Assembly (NCBI GenBank): GCA_938018045.1
Contig: CALIIP010000040.1
Coordinates: forward strand, 1-17,293
DNA from: an uncultured Flavobacteriaceae bacterium
GTDB lineage: Bacteria > Bacteroidota > Bacteroidia > Flavobacteriales > Flavobacteriaceae
DNA length: 17,293 nucleotides
Reading direction: 5' to 3'
The position numbers and the translations under genes are program-made. Positions 6,420 through 13,485 of the stretch are shown one piece after another. Positions within the stretch are counted from its first letter, which is position 1; each line of letters begins with the position of its first letter. The notes under the pieces were generated by a model. That model was not told the DNA's origin. It searched no databases and was given only the letters and a program-made list of their open reading frames with translations.

Positions 6420-7745
6420 TTATTTTACTGCTTCATAATTATCGTCCCAATTTTTCACTTTAGGTTCTCCCAATTTCCCTACAGATTTTGCAACAATCAT
6501 TGAAACAGTTGCATCTCCCGTTACATTTATTGTCGTTCTTAACATATCTAAAGGTCTATCTACAGCAAAAATTAAAGCCAAGGCAACAGGATATAAATCT
6601 TTTGGAAAACCAATAGATTCCAATACAATAACTAGCATAACCATTCCAGCACCTGGAACAGCAGCCGAACCTATTGAAGCTAATAATGCGGTCAACACAA
6701 TCGTCAATTGATTCGCAAAACTTAAACCTTCTGGCCATAAAACTTGCATAACAAAAACTGCAGCTACAGCTTGATACAAACTTGTACCATCCATATTAAT
6801 TGTTGCTCCTACAGGCAATACAAAACTTGACACTTCTTTATCAACACCAATGTGTTCCTCAACTCTTTCCATAGTAACTGGCAATGTAGCAGCACTAGAA
6901 CTAGTTGAAAAAGCTAATAGCTGTGCAGGACTCAATTGCTTTAAAAACCAAAATGGATTCTTCTTAGTGTAAACACTTACTAAAATACAGTAAAAAACAA
7001 TCATGATCAATAGTCCTAGAACTACAACTCCAGCATATTTTAATAACGCTAATAAAATATCTGGATCACCAGAGGTTACAACTACATTTGCTAACAGCGC
7101 AAAAACAGCATAAGGAGATATTAACATAATCAAATCTACCATTTTCAAAATAGCATCATTCAATGAATCAAAAAAATTCTTCAACGGTTTGGACTTCTTT
7201 TCTCCAACTAACAACATAGAAATTCCTAAGAAAATTGTAAAAAATATAACCTGTAACATCGCTTTATTATTACTCATAGCACTAACAGCATTATCAGGAA
7301 CCATATCGACAACAAATTGCAATGGGCCACTACTCTGTTGCTTAGAAGCTTCAGAGATTTTTGCTGTAACACTTGAACTATTTGCATATGTATCAGTTAA
7401 TTTATCAATAGTTTCTTGAGAAATACCATCTCCAGGCTGAATTACATTTACTAAGACTAACCCAATAGTAATAGCTATTACTGTTGTACCAATGTATATC
7501 AGCATCGTTCTTATTCCAATATTTTTGAATTTAGAAATGTCTTTTAAATCAGAAATTCCTTTAATAAGTGAAGCTATAATTAGTGGAACAGCAATTAGTT
7601 TTAAAAGTTTAACAAAAATAGTCCCTAATGGTTTTATCCAATCAGCAATGAAATTTTGCCATTCCAATTGTAATGCAAGAAATCCAAATAGGATTCCCAA
7701 TACCATTCCAATCAATATTTTCCAATGTAATGCGAGTTTTTTCAT
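6420..7745 (-). CDS. Dicarboxylate/amino acid:cation symporter (DAACS, GltP/GltPh type)
   Basis: A 441-residue inner-membrane carrier of the glutamate/dicarboxylate family, with eight membrane helices and two re-entrant hairpins. The serine-rich hairpin 1 tip STSSSAATLP is at about 280-289, the cation-binding NMDGT at 317-321, and hairpin 2 GSAAVPGAG at 359-367. Helix 8 reads D396...D400-M-L-R403...N407...D411. These align without gaps to GltPh D390, D394, R397, N401 and D405, and the arginine points to an acidic substrate such as glutamate, aspartate or a dicarboxylate. A long hydrophilic loop (about 104-145) sits between helices 3 and 4. It is the first gene of the five-gene operon; transcription probably starts in the 164-bp divergent gap, where only a weak -7-like TATCTTTC (complement of 7767-7774) is visible. 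Confidence 0.95.
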   Translation of the reverse strand: MKKLALHWKILIGMVLGILFGFLALQLEWQNFIADWIKPLGTIFVKLLKLIAVPLIIASLIKGISDLKDISKFKNIGIRTMLIYIGTTVIAITIGLVLVNVIQPGDGISQETIDKLTDTYANSSSVTAKISEASKQQSSGPLQFVVDMVPDNAVSAMSNNKAMLQVIFFTIFLGISMLLVGEKKSKPLKNFFDSLNDAILKMVDLIMLISPYAVFALLANVVVTSGDPDILLALLKYAGVVVLGLLIMIVFYCILVSVYTKKNPFWFLKQLSPAQLLAFSTSSSAATLPVTMERVEEHIGVDKEVSSFVLPVGATINMDGTSLYQAVAAVFVMQVLWPEGLSFANQLTIVLTALLASIGSAAVPGAGMVMLVIVLESIGFPKDLYPVALALIFAVDRPLDMLRTTINVTGDATVSMIVAKSVGKLGEPKVKNWDDNYEAVK

Positions 7746-7909
7746 CTATCCGTTTATAATTTAGCCGAAAGATAAAAAAACTATATGATTAAAGTAATTA
7801 TACGTATTATAAAATTGAAAAAAGGCTGTTTTAATTACAGATGTGACTATTCTTTGTATATTGTGTCTCAATAACTGAATACTCACTTAACAAAAAAACA
7901 TTAAATATT

Positions 7910-8551
7910 ATGAGCGGAATTTTAGACTTATTAAACGGACCTATGGGTAAAATGCTTATCAGCGGTGCAGGTAAACAATTAGGAATGGAAGAAAACAAAG
8001 CACAAAGTGCTTTAAGTGCAGCCTTACCATTAATTTTAGGCGCAATGAAAAACAATGCTTCAACACCAGATGGTGCTGCTGGATTATTAGGTGCACTTGG
8101 AAATGATAAACACAGTGGTGGAATATTAGACAACCTTGGAAGTATTCTTGGTGGCGGCGGAATCGACCAAAATGTTATGGATGATGGAGCTGGAATTTTA
8201 GGACATGTATTTGGTGGAAGAGAACAAAATGTTGCTCAAGCTGTTAGTAAGTCTAGTGGAATTGATTTAGGAAGCGCAATGAATATTTTAAAAGTTGCTG
8301 GGCCTTTTATCATGGGAGCTTTAGGAAAGGAAAAAAGACAAAGAAATGTTTCTGACCAAAATGGTCTTGGAGATTTACTTGGTGGAATGTTAGGAAAAGG
8401 TGGTCAAGAAGAGCAAAGTTTAGTGAATAGATTACTAGATGCTGATGGTGACGGAAGTATCATTGATGATGTAGCAGGAATGTTATTAAGCGGAGGTGGA
8501 AAGAAAAAAGGAGGCTTAGGAGGCTTACTTGGAGGTTTATTCGGAAAATAA
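7910..8551 (+). CDS. DUF937 family glycine-rich protein with EF-hand-like loop
   Basis: A 213-residue protein matching the DUF937 family (relatives of E. coli YidB), whose function is not established. The N-terminal half (about 1-140) has the family's alternating helices with AALPLILGAMKNNA and the repeated pattern of G-[IL]-L-x-x-L-G. Two related segments, around residues 4-66 and 92-140, look like an internal duplication. Near the C-terminus D177-A-D179-G-D181-G-S-I-I-D-D187 resembles a calcium-binding EF-hand or dockerin loop, although the position-12 acid is shifted by one residue. The tail is a glycine/leucine/lysine repeat (GGLGGLLGGLFGK). No signal peptide is seen. The start is an ATG after an A-rich leader, and a strong hairpin terminator follows 27 bp after the stop, so it is probably monocistronic. 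Confidence 0.85.
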   Translation: MSGILDLLNGPMGKMLISGAGKQLGMEENKAQSALSAALPLILGAMKNNASTPDGAAGLLGALGNDKHSGGILDNLGSILGGGGIDQNVMDDGAGILGHVFGGREQNVAQAVSKSSGIDLGSAMNILKVAGPFIMGALGKEKRQRNVSDQNGLGDLLGGMLGKGGQEEQSLVNRLLDADGDGSIIDDVAGMLLSGGGKKKGGLGGLLGGLFGK

Positions 8552-8572
8552 ACATTTCTAAATAATATATTT

Positions 8573-8602
8573 AAAAAAGGCTGAACAATGTTCAGCCTTT
8601 TT
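8573..8602 (+). terminator. Rho-independent terminator after the DUF937 gene
   Basis: GGCTGAAC (8579-8586), loop AAT, GTTCAGCC (8590-8597) is a perfect 8-bp stem followed by TTTTT. Five upstream A residues can pair with the T-run. It ends the DUF937 transcript just before the next promoter. Confidence 0.93.
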
Positions 8603-8613
8603 ATTTGGTTTTG

Positions 8614-8621
8614 TATTTTTG
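8614..8621 (+). promoter_or_regulatory. Putative -7 promoter element (TATTTTTG) before the DUF6787 gene
   Basis: TATTTTTG matches TAnnTTTG exactly and lies 12 bp after the terminator T-run and 19 bp before the ATG at 8641. This predicts a leader of about 16 nt. No good TTTG is present at the -33 distance, where the terminator hairpin sits. Confidence 0.45.
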
Positions 8622-8640
8622 TACTCTTAAATAATTACTA

Positions 8641-8943
8641 ATGAATAAACTTAAGGAACGTTGGGGAATTACATCAAATTGGCAATTAGTCGGAATACTT
8701 TTGGGGTTTTCGCTAAACGGGTCTTTTGCCGCTTGGGTTACAAAGCCACTTACAGGTCTCTTTGGAATTAGTTCAGAAGTAGATGGGTTTTTATACTGGA
8801 TTATTAAAATTCCACTTATTTTCGTTGTTTACCATATCACACTACCAATTTCTGGTTGGCTTTTCGGTCAATTCAAATTCTTCTGGAATATGGAAAAAAA
8901 GATTCTGAGAAGAATAGGTTTAAAACGTTTCTTCCCAGAATAA
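8641..8943 (+). CDS. Small membrane protein, DUF6787 type
   Basis: A 100-residue protein with two probable membrane helices, at about residues 16-36 (LVGILLGFSLNGSFAAWV) and 50-75 (YWIIKIPLIFVVYHITLPISGWLF). The conserved-looking opening KLKERWGITSNWQL and the C-terminal WLFGQFKFFWNMEKKILRRIG agree with my memory of the DUF6787 family, which is common in Flavobacteria and has no known role. The C-terminal tail is strongly basic and should face the cytoplasm by the positive-inside rule. It probably has its own promoter between the DUF937 terminator and the ATG. It converges on another small membrane-protein gene with only 2 bp between stop codons, so the two mRNAs would overlap at their 3' ends. 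Confidence 0.85.
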   Translation: MNKLKERWGITSNWQLVGILLGFSLNGSFAAWVTKPLTGLFGISSEVDGFLYWIIKIPLIFVVYHITLPISGWLFGQFKFFWNMEKKILRRIGLKRFFPE

Positions 8944-8945
8944 TT

Positions 8946-9224
8946 CTAGTCAATATCTATTATTGTAGATTTTTCATTTTTGCTAAATACATACGTATAT
9001 AACCACATCAATGTGAATGTTGGTATTACATCTAAAAGTGGTAATGCTTCTTCTACAAAAGTTATTGCAGCGGCAATTTTACCGCTCTTCCCTTTGTATA
9101 ATTTGGTCATTAAATATGCTGACAATGGCGCCCAAACAAAATCGAATGGTGGAAAAATAAAGGATACATATCCTAATGCGTCAAATATAATTCCTAAGGC
9201 TAATTTTTTATAATCTTTATTCAT
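8946..9224 (-). CDS. Small hydrophobic membrane protein of unknown function
   Basis: I do not recognise a named family. The 92-residue product has hydrophobic stretches at about residues 9-40 (LGIIFDALGYVSFIF followed by FVWAPLSAYLM) and 63-82 (LLDVIPTFTLMWLYTYVF), separated by a basic loop KLYKGKSGK. It is therefore likely an inner-membrane protein with two or three helices. An acidic pair in AITFVEEALPLLD lies between the segments. It is on the same strand as, and 50 bp downstream of, the MsrA gene, so it might be read from the same transcript, though nothing links the functions. It converges with the DUF6787 gene with 2 bp between stops. Its in-frame length and protein-like composition support a real gene. 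Confidence 0.72.
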   Translation of the reverse strand: MNKDYKKLALGIIFDALGYVSFIFPPFDFVWAPLSAYLMTKLYKGKSGKIAAAITFVEEALPLLDVIPTFTLMWLYTYVFSKNEKSTIIDID

Positions 9225-9274
9225 TTATTATTTTACTGTTTTGTATTAAATACATAACAAATAGCCTGCCAATA

Positions 9275-9919
9275 TTATTTCTTTAATTTTTCTTTATACT
9301 GCTTCTGAAACTTTTCTAATTTTGGATTGATAACAACTTGACAATATCCTTGTGTCTTATTATTGTTATAATAATCTTGATGGTAGTTTTCGGCAACATA
9401 AAAGACATCAAATTCTGTTACTTCAGTTACAATTTTATCATTAAAAACACCTTCTTTATCAAGCGCGTTTATCATTGTATTTGCAGTGTTTTTTTGTGCT
9501 TCATTATGATAAAAAACTGCTGAGCGATACTGAGTTCCTTTATCAGCACCTTGACGATTAAGCGTTGTTGGATTGTGGGTGTTAAAAAAAACATCTAACA
9601 ACAAATTAAAATCAATAACTTTAGGGTCAAAGGTTATGTGTATAACCTCAGCATGACCTGTTCTACCACTTGTAACTTCTCTATATGCTGGGTTTTTTAT
9701 ATGACCTCCAGAATAACCAGATTCTACTTTTTGTACACCTTCTAATTGCTCGAAAATGGCTTCTGTACACCAAAAACATCCTCCTCCAAAGGTTGCTATT
9801 TCCATATTTTCTGTATTCATTTCTACTTTTTTATTTATTGTTGATTTTTCTTGTTTTTGTGCATGTGTTGTACACGACATCATAATAATTCCTACTAGTG
9901 CGATTCCGAAATTTTTCAT
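9275..9919 (-). CDS. msrA: Peptide methionine sulfoxide reductase MsrA, probable exported lipoprotein
   Basis: A 214-residue MsrA that reduces the S-epimer of methionine sulfoxide in proteins. The active-site motif GGGCFWC contains catalytic Cys48, and the family stretches ESGYSGGHIKNPAYREVTSG, GHAEVIHITFDP and YRSAVFYH are intact. A later cysteine in GYCQVVINPK is the likely resolving residue. The first 16 residues are a hydrophobic signal ending in MMS-C16, a plausible lipobox, followed by a hydrophilic linker to about residue 38. The enzyme should therefore act in the periplasm or at the outer membrane, unlike the cytoplasmic E. coli form. No MsrB domain is fused and no msrB gene is in the window. 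It lies downstream of the threonine aldolase gene with a 56-bp gap and may have its own promoter there, although no exact -7 match is present. Confidence 0.95.
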   Translation of the reverse strand: MKNFGIALVGIIMMSCTTHAQKQEKSTINKKVEMNTENMEIATFGGGCFWCTEAIFEQLEGVQKVESGYSGGHIKNPAYREVTSGRTGHAEVIHITFDPKVIDFNLLLDVFFNTHNPTTLNRQGADKGTQYRSAVFYHNEAQKNTANTMINALDKEGVFNDKIVTEVTEFDVFYVAENYHQDYYNNNKTQGYCQVVINPKLEKFQKQYKEKLKK

Positions 9920-9975
9920 TTGTTTATATTTTAAATTTAAGTCGCAATTGATTTTGATTCATTACAAATCATAAT

Positions 9976-10998
9976 TTAAAGTTCCAACCTCTCAATTTCA
10001 TTAACTGTTTTCTCTAACATCGCATCTGTAAAATCAAGATGAGTAACCATTCTTAACTTACCTTCACCCATAGAAATCAGTAAAATATCTTTTTCTGCGA
10101 GTTTACTTACAAATTTATTTTCATCAACACCATCTGCCACATTAAAAATCACAATATTAGTTTCTATCGATTCTACTTTTTTTATCAATGATGATTTTTC
10201 AAGTGCGTCTCCTAAATGTTTTGCTCTCTTGTGATCATCAGCTAATCTATTAATATGATTATCTAAAGCATAATCTGCTGCTGCTGCCAAATAACCAACT
10301 TGTCGCATATTCCCTCCAAATAACTTTCGAACTCTAATGGCTTGCTCCATAATAGTTTCATCACCAATTAACATCGAACCAACAGGACAACCCAAACCTT
10401 TACTAAAACACACAGAAATAGTATCAAACAAACTTCCATATTGTTTTGCAGTTTCTTGCTTTGCAACCAATGCATTCCAAAGGCGCGCACCATCAAGATG
10501 ATATCCTAACTTATATTCATCGCAAATGGCTTTAATTTTTTCAAGTTCGTTGAAATCCCAACAAGCGCCACCACCTTTATTTGTTGTATTTTCTATTGCA
10601 ACCAAACTTGTTTGGCTGTAATAAAAAGCATTTGGATTGATCGCCTCTCTAACTTGATTGGCAGTAAACATACCTTTATCACCATCAATTAACTTACAAG
10701 AAACACCACTATTAAATGACACTCCTCCAGCCTCATAGTTATAAATATGAGCGAATTTATCGCAAATAACTTGCTCGCTTGGTTGTGTATGCAATTTAAT
10801 TGCAGTCTGATTTGCCATCGTTCCAGAAGGGAAAAACAAGGCTGTTTGCTTACCAAACATTTTTGCAACACGCTCTTCAAGAGCATTTACTGTTGGATCT
10901 TGTTTAAAAACATCATCACCAACTTCGGCATTCATCATAAACTCCAACATTGCTGGAGTTGGTTTGGTAACGGTATCACTTATTAAATTTACTATCAT
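9976..10998 (-). CDS. ltaE: Low-specificity L-threonine aldolase
   Basis: A 340-residue PLP enzyme that cleaves threonine and allo-threonine to glycine and acetaldehyde. The fold-type I signature is complete: the start NLISDTVTKPTPAM, GDDVFKQDPTVN with the phosphate-binding FFPSGTMANQ at about 55-64, stacking His84 in FAHIY, H167-L-D169-G-A-R172, and the Schiff-base Lys200 in SVCFSKGLGCPVGS. Length equals that of characterised LtaE enzymes. The gene starts 6 bp after the stop of the secreted metalloprotease on the same strand, so the two are probably co-transcribed, although there is no obvious metabolic link. It acts in the cytoplasm and supplies glycine or degrades threonine and other beta-hydroxy amino acids. 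Confidence 0.95.
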   Translation of the reverse strand: MIVNLISDTVTKPTPAMLEFMMNAEVGDDVFKQDPTVNALEERVAKMFGKQTALFFPSGTMANQTAIKLHTQPSEQVICDKFAHIYNYEAGGVSFNSGVSCKLIDGDKGMFTANQVREAINPNAFYYSQTSLVAIENTTNKGGGACWDFNELEKIKAICDEYKLGYHLDGARLWNALVAKQETAKQYGSLFDTISVCFSKGLGCPVGSMLIGDETIMEQAIRVRKLFGGNMRQVGYLAAAADYALDNHINRLADDHKRAKHLGDALEKSSLIKKVESIETNIVIFNVADGVDENKFVSKLAEKDILLISMGEGKLRMVTHLDFTDAMLEKTVNEIERLEL

Positions 10999-11004
10999 AT
11001 TATT

Positions 11005-13395
11005 TTAATGCATTCCGATTGGTGAACCATCAGGAATTTTTGGCGCATTTACTTTTTTATAATTTGTTGAATTCTTTTTAAAACTCTCTATTTTTTTTAA
11101 TAATTGATTGTTATATATTTTCTGAATTCCGCTGCCAGTTTTCAACAACTGAGCAATTTCATCTAACTTACTATTAACAATCGCATTGACTTGCATATAT
11201 GTGTTTTCATTTGCTGATAAATAAAATAATTGATTCAAGACTTGCGAATTAATTACATTTTGCAATTCTTGATGATAAGCATCATTGTGATTCTTTTTAA
11301 ATGAGTTTTCAATCACAGCATTAATCAATTCAACCAATCCTAACTGACTATTATCTAAACTTTTATGCTGAACTAATCTCGATGCTCTTTCTGCATTAAA
11401 CAATAATGATAATGTCATTTCAGAACTCGTGTCAACCGCTCCAAAAGGATCAAATGCAACTCCGTTTTTACTTTTAAATGATTCTCTTGAGCGACTATAA
11501 CCCATTGCTCTTGGCGGAAATAAATCGAGTTTATTTTTTGGAATTGCTATTGTATTCACATCAATAGTTTTTAAAATTGAAGTCAATGCTTTACGTTCAG
11601 TTTTACCATCAATTCTTTTTACAATAGTTTGGTTCCCTCCTTTTACAGAATAATTATAATCTAGTCCTCCAATAAGTTTTGAAACCGCTTCCGTTTGATA
11701 ACGATGGAAAAAATACAAAGGCACAAAAACATCTTCTAAAACAGAATATGGCTCTAAAGACTTTACATTATCCGAAGAAAAATTATTTATTGCAACTTTA
11801 CGAACAGCTAAAACGTTTTCTAATCCCTCAGAAATATCTTTACCGTTGTCCCAAAGATGGCCTGAAGCATGCGCACTTCCTTGTGGTCGAGCATCAGCAT
11901 CAGAAATATATTTTAATCCGTCTTTAAAAGCATCAGTTAAAATTTTATTCAGAGCAGTTTTTTCATCACCATCAAATTCTTGATACGAATATGCAGTAGT
12001 TACTTTATCCCATGCTCCAATTCCAGTTGCATATGCATTTGAGAAATCAATTTTACCTTCTTTTAATCCTATTTTCGGATGCGGATAATCCATCACAGAA
12101 GCTCTATCATTAGTACTAGCAGCAAAATTATGTGCAAAACCAATAGTGTGACCAACTTCGTGAGCAGCTAATTGTCTAATACGCGCCAATGCCATTTCTA
12201 ATGCAAAATTATCATCCATATCATTATTTGCATAAGGAGCTTTTAATGCTTGCGCAATCATAAAATCTTGACGAATACGCAAAGAACCTAAACTTACGTG
12301 ACCTTTTATAATCTCTCCAGTTCTTGGATCAGAAATCCATCCGCCATAACTCCACCCTCTTGTAGAACGGTGAACCCATTGAATGACATTGTATCTTAAA
12401 TCTAAAGGATCTGCACCTTCAGGTAACATTTTTACTTGAAATGCATCTTTATAACCGATTGCTTCAAATGCTTGATTCCACCAACGTGCTCCATCTAATA
12501 ATGCAGAACGAATAGGTTCTGGCGCTCCAGTATCTAAATAATATATTATTGGCTCTTTCGCTTCACTCATTACAGCATTTGGATTTTTCTTTTCCAATCG
12601 ATGTCTGAATATGTACTTTTTTACAATTGATTGATTTACAGGAGTTGCATAGTCTAAATAAGACATTGCATACGATCCTGAACGCGTATCAAATGCTCTT
12701 TTTTTATAATTATTATCAGGTAATTCTACAAATGAATGATGTTGATAGACAGTTACCGAACTTGCATCAGGAACTACACTTCTAATGTTTGTTCCTTTTG
12801 GAATTCCTTTAAACGTCAATGCTACATCAAATTCAGCATTCTTTGGAAATGCCTTTGTACGCTCCATATTAAAAGCGCTTCTTGATAAATCTAATTTAAA
12901 TTTTCCTTGATTATTATTTAGTAATCTATTTGCGACTCCGTGAGCATCACGCATAAAAAAACTAGTTGCATCAACTATATACTTTCCGCTTTTTTGCTCT
13001 TTTATAACAAATCCATGTAAAATAGATTTTGCAAATGCTTCTTCTACAGATTTCTTTTCCTCAATATTATCGGTAATTGCTCGGTATTTTTGATTTGGTT
13101 GAACTAACAATAATTTGTTTCCCGCTTTTTTAAACTTTACCACGACTCCATTTCCTAACTGACCTCTGTCTAAACCAATATCGTTTGAACCCAAACCTTC
13201 AGACAACGCATTGACATAAAGAAATTCGTGATCTAACTTATCAATCTCTAAATAGATTTTATCTTCAGTATCATCATAAAAAAAAGAAATATAACCTTCG
13301 TGTTTAACAACACCATCTTTATCCTTTAGAGATTGAGCATATGCATTAGAAATTGTAATTAAAAATATCAGTAAAAAAGTGATTTTTTTCATCAT
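11005..13395 (-). CDS. Secreted zinc-dependent metalloprotease (Met-zincin, DUF5117/DUF4953)
   Basis: A 796-residue exported protease. An N-terminal Sec signal (about 1-20, cleavage near NAYA|Q) is followed by a DUF5117-like domain to about residue 290. The catalytic region holds the extended zinc motif H412-E-V-G-H416-T-I-G-F-A-H422 and a Met-turn in SVMDYP, both hallmarks of the metzincin clan. The C-terminal third resembles the DUF4953 (Met-zincin) tail common in Bacteroidota. Two ATG codons lie in tandem at the start, and either could be used. Targets are unknown; the family is thought to act in the periplasm or at the cell surface, and no type IX sorting domain is visible at the C-terminus (PKIPDGSPIGMH). 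It diverges from prfB across a 90-bp gap and precedes ltaE by 6 bp. Confidence 0.92.
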   Translation of the reverse strand: MMKKITFLLIFLITISNAYAQSLKDKDGVVKHEGYISFFYDDTEDKIYLEIDKLDHEFLYVNALSEGLGSNDIGLDRGQLGNGVVVKFKKAGNKLLLVQPNQKYRAITDNIEEKKSVEEAFAKSILHGFVIKEQKSGKYIVDATSFFMRDAHGVANRLLNNNQGKFKLDLSRSAFNMERTKAFPKNAEFDVALTFKGIPKGTNIRSVVPDASSVTVYQHHSFVELPDNNYKKRAFDTRSGSYAMSYLDYATPVNQSIVKKYIFRHRLEKKNPNAVMSEAKEPIIYYLDTGAPEPIRSALLDGARWWNQAFEAIGYKDAFQVKMLPEGADPLDLRYNVIQWVHRSTRGWSYGGWISDPRTGEIIKGHVSLGSLRIRQDFMIAQALKAPYANNDMDDNFALEMALARIRQLAAHEVGHTIGFAHNFAASTNDRASVMDYPHPKIGLKEGKIDFSNAYATGIGAWDKVTTAYSYQEFDGDEKTALNKILTDAFKDGLKYISDADARPQGSAHASGHLWDNGKDISEGLENVLAVRKVAINNFSSDNVKSLEPYSVLEDVFVPLYFFHRYQTEAVSKLIGGLDYNYSVKGGNQTIVKRIDGKTERKALTSILKTIDVNTIAIPKNKLDLFPPRAMGYSRSRESFKSKNGVAFDPFGAVDTSSEMTLSLLFNAERASRLVQHKSLDNSQLGLVELINAVIENSFKKNHNDAYHQELQNVINSQVLNQLFYLSANENTYMQVNAIVNSKLDEIAQLLKTGSGIQKIYNNQLLKKIESFKKNSTNYKKVNAPKIPDGSPIGMH

Positions 13396-13473
13396 TTAAA
13401 AAGTTTTGATAAAATTATGAAATAACTATGACATTTTTGACACTTAATAAAATTTCAAACTAATATTTTGTTC

Positions 13474-13481
13474 TATTTTTG
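13474..13481 (+). promoter_or_regulatory. Putative -7 promoter element (TATTTTTG) before prfB
   Basis: TATTTTTG fits TAnnTTTG exactly and ends 4 nt before the prfB ATG, which predicts a transcript starting at or just before the start codon. A TTTTTGACA string at 13434-13442 would be a good -33 sequence but is 34 bp away, too far. It might instead pair with the imperfect TAATATTTTG at 13461-13470. Confidence 0.45.
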
Positions 13482-13485
13482 TATT

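Noticed and set aside
6556..6738. Short open frame of 60 residues inside the symporter gene
   Set aside because: It is a shifted frame of the symporter, rich in Cys, Phe and Arg, with no start context or homology.
2531..7745. Antiphage defence or toxin-antitoxin system
   Set aside because: All five proteins fit metabolic or transport families; there is no nuclease, toxin, sensor or mobile-element signature.
7746..7909. Divergent promoters for the symporter and the DUF937 gene
   Set aside because: Both directions show only near-matches (TATCTTTC minus; TATTCTTTG plus, with a wrong spacer), so no promoter feature is called.
7831..8133. 100-residue minus-strand open frame overlapping the DUF937 start
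   Set aside because: It lies antisense to a well-supported gene, has a proline/alanine-rich composition typical of a shadow frame, and resembles no known family.
13468..13485. Upstream in-frame TTG start for prfB
   Set aside because: It would place six extra residues (MFYFCI) in promoter-like sequence; the ATG at 13486 gives the usual RF2 N-terminus.
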